From positions 19,716 to 83,715 of the forward strand of contig CAOJOK010000004.1 of NCBI GenBank assembly GCA_948440265.1: 64,000 nt of DNA, given 5' to 3'. Every line of letters begins with the position of its first letter. Position 1 is the stretch's first letter. A model generated the notes under the pieces. It was given only the letters and a program-made list of their open reading frames with translations. It was not told the DNA's origin and did no database searches. The DNA comes from an uncultured Clostridia bacterium. GTDB lineage: Bacteria; Bacillota; Clostridia; Christensenellales; Pumilibacteraceae. Positions 15,375-23,965 of the stretch are shown here, one piece after another. The translations under genes were made by a program, and so were the position numbers.

Positions 15375-15923
15375 TTATACGGGAGCGAAATCGCAGAGTC
15401 TGCCGCGATAAATAATCTCGCCTTTTTTCATATTCAGAAACTCTACGGGACGGACCACTTCGCCGAACTCGTCTTTTTCCAAAATGTCGAACTTGTCCAA
15501 GAGTTCTTTGATAAACTCCGAACAATAATAGCAGTTTGCCTTGCGGCGGTGAATACCCAATTTGGCAAGAAACAGTCCGAGATAGTTATAATGATATTTC
15601 TTCCTGTCCACATACATATTTTTTATGTACTCGTTTATCTCGGCATATTTATCCTTGCTCACAGTCAGACGGATAACCACGACTTCGCTGTTTTTAAACC
15701 GCTTCATAGAACCGAAATGCACGGACTCTTTCACAAATCCGCCGATAAAGGGGTTGCTGGGGAAAATTCTGCCGAAAGAATACATCTCGTTCAAGTCGTC
15801 TTCCAGACTTATGGACGAATGGGCATACTTATCTCCCGTAACCTTTCTTATTATCTTGGAAACAATAGAATCGGTTGCGCTGACAACTATGTAAATATGT
15901 TTTTTCTTTTCTTTCTTTTCCAC
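15375..15923 (-). CDS. NlpC/P60-like (YiiX/DUF830-type) cysteine hydrolase
   Basis: A 182-residue protein resembling the permuted papain-fold family of YiiX/YebB-type enzymes common in Firmicutes. The core starts KKHIYIVVSATDS and holds a conserved histidine in KYAHSSI, then EMYSFGR and NPFIGGFV, and a cysteine in CYYCSEFI. His and Cys are the expected catalytic pair in permuted order. No signal peptide is visible. The start is taken as GTG 15923, because AAGGATAGGA lies just upstream and the only good promoter (16019-15990) lies inside the longer frame that begins at 16034. Confidence 0.8.
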   Translation of the reverse strand: MEKKEKKKHIYIVVSATDSIVSKIIRKVTGDKYAHSSISLEDDLNEMYSFGRIFPSNPFIGGFVKESVHFGSMKRFKNSEVVVIRLTVSKDKYAEINEYIKNMYVDRKKYHYNYLGLFLAKLGIHRRKANCYYCSEFIKELLDKFDILEKDEFGEVVRPVEFLNMKKGEIIYRGRLCDFAPV

Positions 15924-15989
15924 TTTCCTATCCTTAACGCCACCGAAATCGGGTCGCGACTCATATAAGAATTTAACCTCGTATTGTTT

Positions 15990-16019
15990 ATTATAAACGG
16001 CAAACCGCTCGTTTGTCAA
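15990..16019 (-). promoter_or_regulatory. Promoter of the NlpC/P60-like gene
   Basis: On the minus strand TTGACA (16019-16014) and TATAAT (15995-15990) are 18 bases apart. This excludes the longer ORF start at 16034. Confidence 0.75.
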
Positions 16020-16129
16020 ATAACTTATGGGCATATAACGGAAAAACAGACAAAAATTTCGTAAAAACGTATATTTTCCCCTCGTTTTCGCCTAATACCA
16101 TTTATGCTTCGGCGGTTTGAATTATGCTC

Positions 16130-16666
16130 TTAAACGCTTGCGCCCATTTCGAAAGCTCTCTGTCCGAAGTCGGTTTTGGCTATATCGTCCCTGTCTTCCA
16201 GACCTATACCGCGAATGACGCCTTTCAGCTCTACGCCGTCGAAGCAGTCTATCCAGCCCTGTATGTCGGACACGCTGCCGTTCATTGCCGCTTCGCTGTC
16301 GTCCGCCGCGGTTGCCAATAGATAGACTTCTTTGAACTTGTTTTTGCGTGTATACAATGGGTTGAGTCTGTCAAGAAAAGTTTTCAGCTGTCCCGAAACG
16401 GCATAATAATACACGGGCGTGGCGAACACGAGCACGTCGGCGTTTTGGAATTTAGAGTACAGCGCGTTCATTCCGTCGTTTAATACGCATTTGTCGTGCG
16501 AGTGGCAATACATACAGCCCGTACAGAACTGCAGTTTCACGTCGCGCACCGCAACCTGCTCCACTTCGTGACCCGCGCTCTTTGCGCCTTGCGCGAACAT
16601 ATCGGCAAGCGTTTCGGAATTGCCGCCCTTTCTCGGCGACGACGTTACCACTATTACTTTTTTCAT
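16130..16666 (-). CDS. Flavodoxin-family NAD(P)H-dependent oxidoreductase
   Basis: A 178-residue FMN reductase-type flavoprotein. The FMN phosphate loop SSPRKGGNSETLAD is at residues 9-22, and the iron-sulfur-flavoprotein-like cysteine stretch CTGCMYCHSHDKC follows at about 48-60. FATPVYYYAVSGQLKTFLDR is the conserved second flavin loop. It resembles the small multimeric flavodoxin/WrbA-like enzymes of anaerobes (COG0655), which may carry a Fe-S cluster or simply reduce quinones. The start is ATG 16666 with GAGG upstream. It lies 61 bases downstream of the rRNA methyltransferase on the same strand. Confidence 0.92.
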   Translation of the reverse strand: MKKVIVVTSSPRKGGNSETLADMFAQGAKSAGHEVEQVAVRDVKLQFCTGCMYCHSHDKCVLNDGMNALYSKFQNADVLVFATPVYYYAVSGQLKTFLDRLNPLYTRKNKFKEVYLLATAADDSEAAMNGSVSDIQGWIDCFDGVELKGVIRGIGLEDRDDIAKTDFGQRAFEMGASV

Positions 16667-16727
16667 ATTTATATCCTCACTTTAAATTCTTTACATAGAT
16701 ATTTCTCGGGTAGATACAAGCTCTCGT

Positions 16728-18071
16728 TTATATCCGTTTTGTCAGGACGGCAAGAGTTTCGACGGATGTGGTCTGCGGGAACATATCGTACGGTTGGACG
16801 GAGGTTATATCGAAACCGCCCGTTTTCAGTATCGCGCAGTCGCGGGCAAGCGTGGACGGATTGCAGCTGACATAAATAATTTTATTTACCTGCTTTGCCG
16901 CCGCCAATGTTTCGACGACGGATTTCTGACAGCCGCTTTTCGGCGGGTCGAGTATGACGCACACGTTTTCTTTCAGTGTTTCGATTGCGCTTTCAAGCTG
17001 TAGGGCGCAATCGCCGCAAACGAACGAAAGGTTTAATATATTCCTTTCCCTTTTAAGCGTCTGCGCGCTTTTGACCGCCGCCGCGCTTATTTCCAGACCT
17101 ATGACCTTTGCGGCTTTCTCTGCCGCCATTGCGCTCATAATGCCTGCTCCGCAGTATGCGTCCACGACGTTTGCGCCGCTTTCGATTTCGTCGATAACTG
17201 CTTTATACAGCATATCGCGCACGCCGTCGTTGACCTGAAAAAATGCCTGCGGATGATTTTCCGCTTCCATACCGCAGAGCGTCGCGCGCTCCGAGCCGTA
17301 AACAAGTCTTGTTTCTTCGCCCAAAATAACATTGTCGCGGCGTCTGTTTATATTTACGAAAATGCCTGCGTTTTCGCTTCCGCTCTTTTGCGCCGCTTCT
17401 TTGAGTTTGGTTTCGAAATTCTTTTTCTCTCCGTTCAGCACGAAAGTCAAAGCCGTTTTGCCGCCGAGCGTGCGCACGGTAATATGGCGCAGGTCTCCGC
17501 GTCCGCTCGTTTCGTCGTATGCCGTCAAGCCAGACGACAGCGCAAATTCGAGCGCGCGTCTTGCAATCTCGAAAGTGGGCGGCTTTTGCAGCATACAGCT
17601 GTCCGTTTCCACCACTCTATGCGAGCGTTTCATAAACAGTCCGCCCACGCTTCCGCGTTTTGCGTCGAACCGCACGGGCATTGACAGCTTATTGCGGTAT
17701 TCGTACGGCAGGCTCGGCACGGTGTTTTTCACATTCACATTTTCTCCCGCGTACTTTTTCAGAGCATTTGCCACGATATCCCTTTTCAGCCGCAGCTGCT
17801 CTCCATACTCCACGTGCTGCAGACTGCATCCGCCGCACTGCTTGAAATACGGACAGGGCGGCGAAACTCTGTGCGGCGACGGCGTAAGAATCTTATTCAG
17901 CACCGCGTGGGCAAGGTTGGGTTTTGCCATAACTATTCTTGCACTGACGCGCTCTCCTACTATCGCGCCCGGTATGAATACCGTCTGTCCGCCGACGTGG
18001 GTTATGCCTTCCCCGTACACGCCCATATCTTCGATTACGCACTCTATTACGTCGTCCTTTTCGGTTTCCAT
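16728..18071 (-). CDS. 23S rRNA (uracil-C5)-methyltransferase, RlmCD/RumA family
   Basis: Methylates uracil in 23S rRNA with S-adenosylmethionine. The 447-residue protein has an N-terminal TRAM domain (ECVIEDMGVYGEGITHVGGQTVFIPGA), a Fe-S cluster-type cysteine set CPYFKQCGGCSLQH, the SAM-binding VVDAYCGAGIMS and the catalytic region ILDPPKSGC with YVSCNPSTLARD (nucleophile Cys). In Gram-positives one enzyme usually modifies both U747 and U1939. The start is ATG 18071, after AAGGAG, rather than 18092. Confidence 0.93.
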   Translation of the reverse strand: METEKDDVIECVIEDMGVYGEGITHVGGQTVFIPGAIVGERVSARIVMAKPNLAHAVLNKILTPSPHRVSPPCPYFKQCGGCSLQHVEYGEQLRLKRDIVANALKKYAGENVNVKNTVPSLPYEYRNKLSMPVRFDAKRGSVGGLFMKRSHRVVETDSCMLQKPPTFEIARRALEFALSSGLTAYDETSGRGDLRHITVRTLGGKTALTFVLNGEKKNFETKLKEAAQKSGSENAGIFVNINRRRDNVILGEETRLVYGSERATLCGMEAENHPQAFFQVNDGVRDMLYKAVIDEIESGANVVDAYCGAGIMSAMAAEKAAKVIGLEISAAAVKSAQTLKRERNILNLSFVCGDCALQLESAIETLKENVCVILDPPKSGCQKSVVETLAAAKQVNKIIYVSCNPSTLARDCAILKTGGFDITSVQPYDMFPQTTSVETLAVLTKRI

Positions 18072-18098
18072 TATTTCTCCTTTTTTCGTCACGCTTTT

Positions 18099-18127
18099 AA
18101 TATAACATTATTTTGCCGATAAGTCAA
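18099..18127 (-). promoter_or_regulatory. Promoter of the rRNA methyltransferase gene
   Basis: On the minus strand TTGACT (18127-18122) and TATATT (18104-18099) are 17 bases apart. Confidence 0.65.
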
Positions 18128-18168
18128 CATCTTTGCTTTTGCACATTTGGAACCGCTTTGAAAAACTG

Positions 18169-18197
18169 TTGCATAAAAATTAAAAATATGGTATAAT
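18169..18197 (+). promoter_or_regulatory. Promoter of citrate synthase
   Basis: TTGCAT (18169-18174) and TATAAT (18192-18197) are 17 bases apart. The 70-base leader holds a small TTCGAC/GTCGAA stem. Confidence 0.65.
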
Positions 18198-18276
18198 AAT
18201 AGAAATATTCGTTTTTACACACCGTGTTCGACAGAGGAAAACCGTCGAATACAAGACCCGAATTTAAGGAGATTCT

Positions 18277-19671
18277 ATGACCGAATTCGAACAATTGCTC
18301 CAAGACGTTATGCCGAAAATAGAAAAGCTGTCGCTACTTGCCGAAGAAAAATCCATTATCGACAGTTCGTTCTATTATCAGTTCGACGTAAAACGCGGTC
18401 TGCGCGACATCAACGGAAACGGAGTGCTTGCCGGCTTGACGGAGATAAGCGACATTCAGGCTTTTCAGCGTGACGAAAACGGAAAAGCCGTATTCGACGA
18501 CGAGGGAAAGCGCATACCGTGCAACGGTATACTTCGTTATCGCGGTATCGACATAAAAGATATTGTCAGAGGGTGCATACAGGACAACAGGTACGGTTAT
18601 GAAGAAGTTGTCTACCTCCTACTTTTCGGAGAACTGCCCAATCAGAAGAAGCTGAAAAGTTTTAAAAAACTGCTCGGCGGATTCCGCACGCTTCCCGTTT
18701 CCTTTGTCCGCGACGTCATTATGAAAGCCCCGTCCACCGATATGATGAACGGTCTGGCGCGCAGTGTGCTTACTATGTATTCCTACGACGACCACCCCGA
18801 CGATATTTCCATATCCAACGTATTGCGGCAATGTCTGCAGCTCATAAGCCAAATGCCGCTTATGGCGGTATATACCTATCAGGTCTACAAGTATTACCAC
18901 GAATACAATTCGCTTATAATTCACAAACCGAGAGCCGACCTTTCCACGGCGGAAGCTATGCTGGCGCTTATGCGCGACGACGAGCAGTATACGGAATTGG
19001 AAGCGCGCACTCTGGATTTGATGCTCATACTGCACGCAGAGCACGGCGGCGGAAACAACTCCACGTTCACCACGCACGTCGTATCGTCTTCCGGAACCGA
19101 TACATATTCCGTAATCGCGGCGTCGCTCGGCTCGCTTAAAGGACCGCGGCACGGAGGCGCAAACATAAAAGTGGTCAAGATGTTCGACGATATGAAACAG
19201 CATCTCAAAAACCGCAGCGACGGCGCTGTGCGCGACTATCTGAAAAAACTTTTGAACAAAGAAGCTTTCGACAAGAGCGGTCTAATATACGGTATGGGTC
19301 ACGCCGTATATTCCCTGTCCGACCCGAGAGCGGACATTATGAGAAAGTATGTAGAGCAGTTGGCGGAAGAAAAGAAACTGCACGACGACTATGAGCTTTA
19401 CGAAAAGATAGAACGGCTGGCGCCCGAAGTCATAGGAGAATACCGAACGGTATATAAAGGCGTTGCCGCGAACGTGGACTTTTACTCCGGATTCGTCAAT
19501 TCTATGCTCGGCATACCTATGGAGCTGTTCACGCCGATATTCGCCGTGTCCCGTATGGCAGGCTGGGCGGCGCACCGCATAGAGGAGCTTTCCAACAAGG
19601 GCAAGATAATCAGACCGTCCTATAAGGGAATATGCCCCGTCCGCGACTATGTGCCGCTGGACAAGAGATAA
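18277..19671 (+). CDS. gltA: Citrate synthase
   Basis: Condenses acetyl-CoA and oxaloacetate to citrate. The 464-residue protein keeps the two catalytic histidines (LHAEHGGG, then YGMGHAVYS) and the aspartate in NVDFYSGFVN, with the substrate loop GPRHGGAN. It belongs to the longer citrate synthase form common in clostridia, with about 80 extra N-terminal residues, including LRDINGNGVLAGLT. AAGGAG precedes the ATG. No aconitase or isocitrate dehydrogenase is adjacent, so it probably feeds glutamate synthesis through enzymes elsewhere. Confidence 0.95.
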   Translation: MTEFEQLLQDVMPKIEKLSLLAEEKSIIDSSFYYQFDVKRGLRDINGNGVLAGLTEISDIQAFQRDENGKAVFDDEGKRIPCNGILRYRGIDIKDIVRGCIQDNRYGYEEVVYLLLFGELPNQKKLKSFKKLLGGFRTLPVSFVRDVIMKAPSTDMMNGLARSVLTMYSYDDHPDDISISNVLRQCLQLISQMPLMAVYTYQVYKYYHEYNSLIIHKPRADLSTAEAMLALMRDDEQYTELEARTLDLMLILHAEHGGGNNSTFTTHVVSSSGTDTYSVIAASLGSLKGPRHGGANIKVVKMFDDMKQHLKNRSDGAVRDYLKKLLNKEAFDKSGLIYGMGHAVYSLSDPRADIMRKYVEQLAEEKKLHDDYELYEKIERLAPEVIGEYRTVYKGVAANVDFYSGFVNSMLGIPMELFTPIFAVSRMAGWAAHRIEELSNKGKIIRPSYKGICPVRDYVPLDKR

Positions 19672-19674
19672 TTT

Positions 19675-19708
19675 AAAGAGCGAAGAAATAAACTTCTTCG
19701 CTCTTTTC
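19675..19708. terminator. Bidirectional terminator, citrate synthase/TIR-like gene
   Basis: A 13-base perfect stem AAAGAGCGAAGAA/TTCTTCGCTCTTT, T-tailed on both strands, between converging genes. Confidence 0.93.
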
Positions 19709-19737
19709 AATATACCGTTCGGATTTATACTCTTTAC

Positions 19738-21087
19738 TTATTCTTCCACGAACTGTCCCTGTTTGTCCAGATTCTCTTTTATGCGAAGCAGCAGTCTGTT
19801 TGTGTACTCCGTCTTTTGTTTACGCTTTGCTTCATCCTTCCACTTCTTATACTGTGCGGCGATAAACGACATTGACGAGCTGTCGTTTTTGAGAAGGCAC
19901 TGTTCGCTGAAAGCGATGAGATATTCCTGCTGCAACTTATCCGACATATATACGTTTGTGGGGAACTCCCGTTTGAAATTGTCCCAAAGTATGAAGCGGT
20001 TTTCCACCGAATTTTCCAGATTTTTTGCATACTCTTCGTTGTTTCCGATAACGTCTTTATAAAGGTGAGCAAGGTCGTTATAAATATACGACCGCAGAAG
20101 ATATATCAGACAGTCGTTGCTGTCTTTGAATCTTTCTTCAAGCTTATCTATAAGCTTTATGGTGTCTTTGAAATATTTTAGAGCATTGTTTTTGCAGTCG
20201 TCTTTTCTCTGCTCCGTCAAGCCCGCATCTTTTAAATACAGCAGATTTATCAGCCCCAAAATATCATTGCAGAGAATATCGATAATATCGTCCAATACGC
20301 TGGGCTGTTTGCCGCCGCCGTTTGAGAAACTGACGGTTTCCTTTCTTCTATTCAAAATACGCTGTATTCTCTGCTCTGCCATAAACTCGTCTGCCAACAG
20401 CGCGTTTGCCATATCGCCGCTCTTTAAGAATACGTCGACGTAAGTCTTGGCAAACGACACTATTTCACCCGTTCTGCCGCGACCCGAAATCCTGTCGAGA
20501 CTGTCGCGGAATCGCTGATTGTCGTTATAATAATATGCGGCAAGACAGCCGATTACTATGTATTCTTCAAACTCCGTACTGTTATAACAGTCCTTGTCGC
20601 TTTCCAAATCGCGGCTTATGTACTGCCAATCGTCGATTATTTTAAAGTAGTTGACGGGCAGCTCTTTATTCAGGTTGTTTTCAAAAAGCCTGTATACTTC
20701 GTCCGCCAATTCGTCATCGCTCTTTTCTCCGCCGTCATCGCTCTTTTTGCGAGTCAATTCTTCCGCCCAAACGCCTTCCAAATCGCTCGGCAAGTCGCTT
20801 TTATGCTTGTCTATCAAGAATACGTGTATGCGTTTCATTCGCTTATAGCCGACAAGGTATCCCCACTCGTACATAAGGTTGGTGCTGAAACCTATGTTCT
20901 TATAGTTTTCGACAAGCAGTATGGCTTTGTCGCAAGACTTCATCTGTTCTATTATCTGATTGCCGACAAACATCTGATTGGGGGCGCCGCCGCCCATAAC
21001 GATATTGTGGCCGTTTTCTTTGAATTTGCTCTCTAATTTTTGCGCCAATGTCTCGTTGCCGCCCCATCCGATAAAAATATTCGACAT
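19738..21087 (-). CDS. TIR-like domain protein with helical C-terminal region
   Basis: A 449-residue protein. Residues 1-110 look like a TIR-like nucleotide-binding domain: first strand NIFIGWGGNETLAQKL, PNQMFVGNQIIEQM, strand KAILLVEN and the motif TNLMYEWGYLVG, in which Glu74 sits where TIR-type NADases have their catalytic glutamate. After a charged linker (KKSDDGGEKSDDE), residues 150-440 are helical, with TPR-like spacing, and have no obvious catalytic motif. No signal or membrane segment is seen. It lies 28 bases downstream of a LOG-family gene and shares its promoter. NAD cleavage or cyclic nucleotide production is inferred from the fold only. Confidence 0.75.
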   Translation of the reverse strand: MSNIFIGWGGNETLAQKLESKFKENGHNIVMGGGAPNQMFVGNQIIEQMKSCDKAILLVENYKNIGFSTNLMYEWGYLVGYKRMKRIHVFLIDKHKSDLPSDLEGVWAEELTRKKSDDGGEKSDDELADEVYRLFENNLNKELPVNYFKIIDDWQYISRDLESDKDCYNSTEFEEYIVIGCLAAYYYNDNQRFRDSLDRISGRGRTGEIVSFAKTYVDVFLKSGDMANALLADEFMAEQRIQRILNRRKETVSFSNGGGKQPSVLDDIIDILCNDILGLINLLYLKDAGLTEQRKDDCKNNALKYFKDTIKLIDKLEERFKDSNDCLIYLLRSYIYNDLAHLYKDVIGNNEEYAKNLENSVENRFILWDNFKREFPTNVYMSDKLQQEYLIAFSEQCLLKNDSSSMSFIAAQYKKWKDEAKRKQKTEYTNRLLLRIKENLDKQGQFVEE

Positions 21088-21115
21088 TGTATTTTCCTCC
21101 TATCTTTACTTTTCG

Positions 21116-21691
21116 TCAATGCTTTTTTCTGTGTTTGTCGGGGTCTTTCGGACTGCTGTCCAAAAGCCTGACGACTTCTTCCGCGCAGTCGGCAGTAAAG
21201 TATAACTCATTCTTATCCACAGTTACAAAATGTTCTTCGCAAGCCTTTAAGATAAACTTTTTCAAATCGTCAAAGTATCCGAAAGCATTATATACGACTA
21301 CCGTTTTATTGTGCCGACCGAACATCTTTAAAGACAGCACTTCAAAAAATTCTTCCAATGTGCCTATGCCGCCGGGAAGAATTACAAATGCGTCCGACCC
21401 CATTATCATTTCTTTTTTTCTTTCGGCGATATCAACCGTCAACGTGATTTTATCGGCATCGAAAAAAGGCGTATCGTAACCTTCGGTTTCGAAAAACTCG
21501 GGTACGATGCCGTGAACATAGCCCTTTTGCGATTTTGCTCCGCGTGCGACTGCTCCCATAAGACCCGTTCCGCCCGCGCCGAAAACCAGCATATGTCCCT
21601 TTTCGACAAGCGCGGCGCCGAGTTTTTCCGCCGCCTTGATATATTTATCGTCGATATGCGCGCTTGCCGCGCCGAATACGCAAACATTCAT
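21116..21691 (-). CDS. LOG family protein (cytokinin riboside 5'-monophosphate phosphoribohydrolase type)
   Basis: A 191-residue Rossmann-like protein with the LOG signature PGGIGTLEE and the nucleotide-binding GAGGTGLMGAVARGA. The known activity of the family is removal of the ribose-5-phosphate from nucleoside monophosphates. The start is ATG 21691, with AGGAG nine bases upstream. It is the first gene of a two-gene operon with the TIR-like protein. The C-terminal PKDPDKHRKKH tail is unusually basic. Confidence 0.93.
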   Translation of the reverse strand: MNVCVFGAASAHIDDKYIKAAEKLGAALVEKGHMLVFGAGGTGLMGAVARGAKSQKGYVHGIVPEFFETEGYDTPFFDADKITLTVDIAERKKEMIMGSDAFVILPGGIGTLEEFFEVLSLKMFGRHNKTVVVYNAFGYFDDLKKFILKACEEHFVTVDKNELYFTADCAEEVVRLLDSSPKDPDKHRKKH

Positions 21692-21721
21692 CTTTAACAA
21701 CTCCTACTGTTTACGCTTTTT

Positions 21722-21750
21722 ATTATAGCAGATTTTTTAAGATTTGTCAA
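21722..21750 (-). promoter_or_regulatory. Consensus promoter of the LOG/TIR-like operon
   Basis: On the minus strand TTGACA (21750-21745) and TATAAT (21727-21722) are 17 bases apart, with an extended -10 (TGCTATAAT). It overlaps the last codons of the glycosyltransferase gene, so LOG and TIR form a separate, strongly expressed transcript. Confidence 0.85.
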
Positions 21751-22930
21751 CGCGGCGGGTTCTTTTTGTCTCAACGCCCACTTTGTCGCCCCACTTGGCG
21801 CGGTTTTCGGCGATTGCCGTTTCGAACATTTTCTCCATTTCCAAAACGCAGTTTTCCACGCGAAAGTTCTTCGCATATTCGACATACCTTTCGGAATATT
21901 CGCGTTTTTCGTCGGGGTGCTCTATGAAATACTCTATCTTGTTTCTCAAATCTTCGGCGTTGCCTTTTCTGAACAGGTTTTTCTCATCCAAAGCGAACTG
22001 TTTGGTCGCCACCATAGGGCTGTCCGAAATTACGGGCACAAGTCCGCAGGAAAACGCTTCCATACAGGAAATGGCTTCTATTTCCACGTCGGACGCGTGA
22101 ACGTATAGGTCGCAATAGTTTATCGTGTCCCGAAGCTCCTGCCAGTCGCAGAATTTGAATATCGGTTTATTTTTCAGTCCCAGCGCTTCGGCTTTCTTTA
22201 TCAAACTCTTTTTCCACGGACCCTTTCCGCAGAATATGAGCCGTATATCGTCGGCATACTTACTGCCTGCGACGGCTTCGATAATCAAATCCTGTCTCTT
22301 TTCACGCGAGAAGCGACCCGACATTAAAATCAGATATTGCCCTTCCAATTCCTTGGGGCGCACAGAATCGGTCTTGACGAAATAATCGGATACGCCGTTG
22401 CTTATGACGTGCTTTTTCGCCTTGTATCCGTAGCCGTCGAGTATGTCTTTTAACATTTGGCTGGGGCAATGTATGTGCGCGAACTTATTATAATATTGCT
22501 CGAATATCTTGTATATCAGCATATTTACAAGCTCGACTTTATTCATCTTTATCGTATAAGTGATGTTCTCGGGCTGAACGTGGAAAGCGGCAGTCGTGGC
22601 GATATGAAGTTTGTCGGCAATGGATTTACCCGCTTTCGACAAGCCGAACGGCAAAAAGAAATGCACTATGTCTGCGCCCGTTATGGCGTCGGTCAAGATT
22701 TTTTTATCGGGCTTTGCCAACTTCATTCCCTGCGAGTGTACTATACTATTCAGAAGCGGCAGGTTTCTTTCGGGCACAACGTACACGTTTTCTTCCCTGA
22801 CGTTTTCCACGGAAGTGACTATACGCACCGTATGACCGTGCTTACGCATTATATCCGCCAACCGCATAGCCGTCGTGGTCGTGCCGTTACTCGTATCTCC
22901 GTATTGGTCCATTACCAAAGTTATAATCAT
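21737..22930 (-). CDS. Glycosyltransferase family 4 protein
   Basis: A 397-residue GT-B glycosyltransferase. The N-terminal half has GDTSNGTTTTAMRLADIMRK and HVQPENIT; the C-terminal half holds the nucleotide-sugar site (SGRFSREKRQDLIIEA) and the GT4 EX7E-type motif around SCMEAFSCGLVPVISD. It resembles 1,2-diacylglycerol 3-alpha-glucosyltransferases of Firmicutes, which make membrane glycolipids, but the acceptor cannot be fixed. GGTGAG lies before the ATG. The next gene is preceded by its own promoter. Confidence 0.9.
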   Translation of the reverse strand: MIITLVMDQYGDTSNGTTTTAMRLADIMRKHGHTVRIVTSVENVREENVYVVPERNLPLLNSIVHSQGMKLAKPDKKILTDAITGADIVHFFLPFGLSKAGKSIADKLHIATTAAFHVQPENITYTIKMNKVELVNMLIYKIFEQYYNKFAHIHCPSQMLKDILDGYGYKAKKHVISNGVSDYFVKTDSVRPKELEGQYLILMSGRFSREKRQDLIIEAVAGSKYADDIRLIFCGKGPWKKSLIKKAEALGLKNKPIFKFCDWQELRDTINYCDLYVHASDVEIEAISCMEAFSCGLVPVISDSPMVATKQFALDEKNLFRKGNAEDLRNKIEYFIEHPDEKREYSERYVEYAKNFRVENCVLEMEKMFETAIAENRAKWGDKVGVETKRTRRVDKS

Positions 22931-23088
22931 AACTCACCTTTATAATGTTTCTTTGTTTTTGCGCAACAACCGAAAAAGCGACAATGGCCGACGCGGTTTG
23001 CCGTTTAAACCCTACCTGAAAGTACGCGCAAATTTCGTCCCATTATCAAACAACGTGTTTCAAACGCATTGCAGTTTCTATGCAAATG

Positions 23089-23119
23089 CGCAGTAAATCC
23101 GCAAATTCTCTTTACTGCG
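23089..23119. repeat. Inverted repeat in the gap before the glycosyltransferase
   Basis: CGCAGTAAA (23089-23097) and TTTACTGCG (23111-23119) form a perfect nine-base pair of arms with a 13-base spacer, in the 216-base gap between the zinc-ribbon gene and the glycosyltransferase. No T run follows, so it may be an operator or a weak terminator. Nothing else is seen in this gap. Confidence 0.5.
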
Positions 23120-23146
23120 ATTATTCCCCGACCGTATATGTTTATA

Positions 23147-23782
23147 CTATTTTACGTTAAAAGTAGTATTCTGAATTTTATAATAGCTGCCGCAGACGTC
23201 GCACTTTCCTATCGTTTCCATTCCTTCGTGTACGAAGCCGCAATTGCAGTCGTCGACAAGCTGCATAGGCTCTCCGCACGCCGAGCAGCGGTTAGGCATA
23301 ACGTAAATGTTTTCCCGTTTGCCGTCCATATAGCGCACGCGAATATAGAGTCTGTTTTCGAATTTTTCGCACTTTTTGCACCAGAAGATACCGTTGAACG
23401 CTATCGTCCCTTCTATGCCTGCGGCTATCGACCACTTCTTTTTGCTCAACGCTATCTTTTCCGTAACGGGCGGCTGCATAAGTTTTTGATATGCGGTGTT
23501 CTTTTCCAAATCTTCCGCCTTAAACATAGGCACACAGCCTTCGAATAAGTCGTAATTGATATTGGTCAGATATTCGGCGTGGTTCAGATAGAAATTGTAA
23601 TGCGCCGACTTCGGCTTTTTGGCTTCTATCGCCACCATAAGGGTCATTATTTTCTGCATAGTCTTTTCGTCCGTCAAGAGCGCGACGGCGTCTTTAAGCG
23701 ACTGCAAATCGCTTCCCGCACCGACCTTGAAACTCTTTTGGTTCAGACAATCGTGACATTTCATAGTAATAGTTTTAGACAT
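23147..23782 (-). CDS. Multi-zinc-ribbon protein of unknown function
   Basis: A 211-residue soluble protein with several cysteine pairs: CHDC near the start, CKKC in the middle, CSAC, DDCNC and CDVC near the end, enough for at least two zinc ribbons. The central part (residues 25-110) is helical and lacks cysteines. CpxCG-like first residues (ITMKCHDCLNQ) suggest an RNA or protein interaction role, but I recognise no family. AAAGGAG precedes the ATG, and it has its own promoter. Confidence 0.8.
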   Translation of the reverse strand: MSKTITMKCHDCLNQKSFKVGAGSDLQSLKDAVALLTDEKTMQKIMTLMVAIEAKKPKSAHYNFYLNHAEYLTNINYDLFEGCVPMFKAEDLEKNTAYQKLMQPPVTEKIALSKKKWSIAAGIEGTIAFNGIFWCKKCEKFENRLYIRVRYMDGKRENIYVMPNRCSACGEPMQLVDDCNCGFVHEGMETIGKCDVCGSYYKIQNTTFNVK

Positions 23783-23831
23783 TTTCTCTTTAAAAAGCTC
23801 CTTTCGCTATTGCTTTGACATTTACCATATA

Positions 23832-23860
23832 AGTATATCACTACCGCCGTCTTTTGTAAA
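23832..23860 (-). promoter_or_regulatory. Promoter of the zinc-ribbon gene
   Basis: On the minus strand TTTACA (23860-23855) and TATACT (23837-23832) are 17 bases apart. Confidence 0.65.
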
Positions 23861-23912
23861 CCGTTTTTCGGCAAAAGTTGGTTTTATGATTTTATATGAC
23901 TGATTTCAAATG

Positions 23913-23942
23913 AAAAACCGCGGGAGAGGCTCTCGCGGTTTT
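23913..23942 (-). terminator. Terminator of gyrA
   Basis: AAAACCGCG/CGCGGTTTT stem just after the gyrA stop, with an A/T-rich 3' side. Confidence 0.8.
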
Positions 23943-23965
23943 GATGAATTTCATATTTTTAAGCG

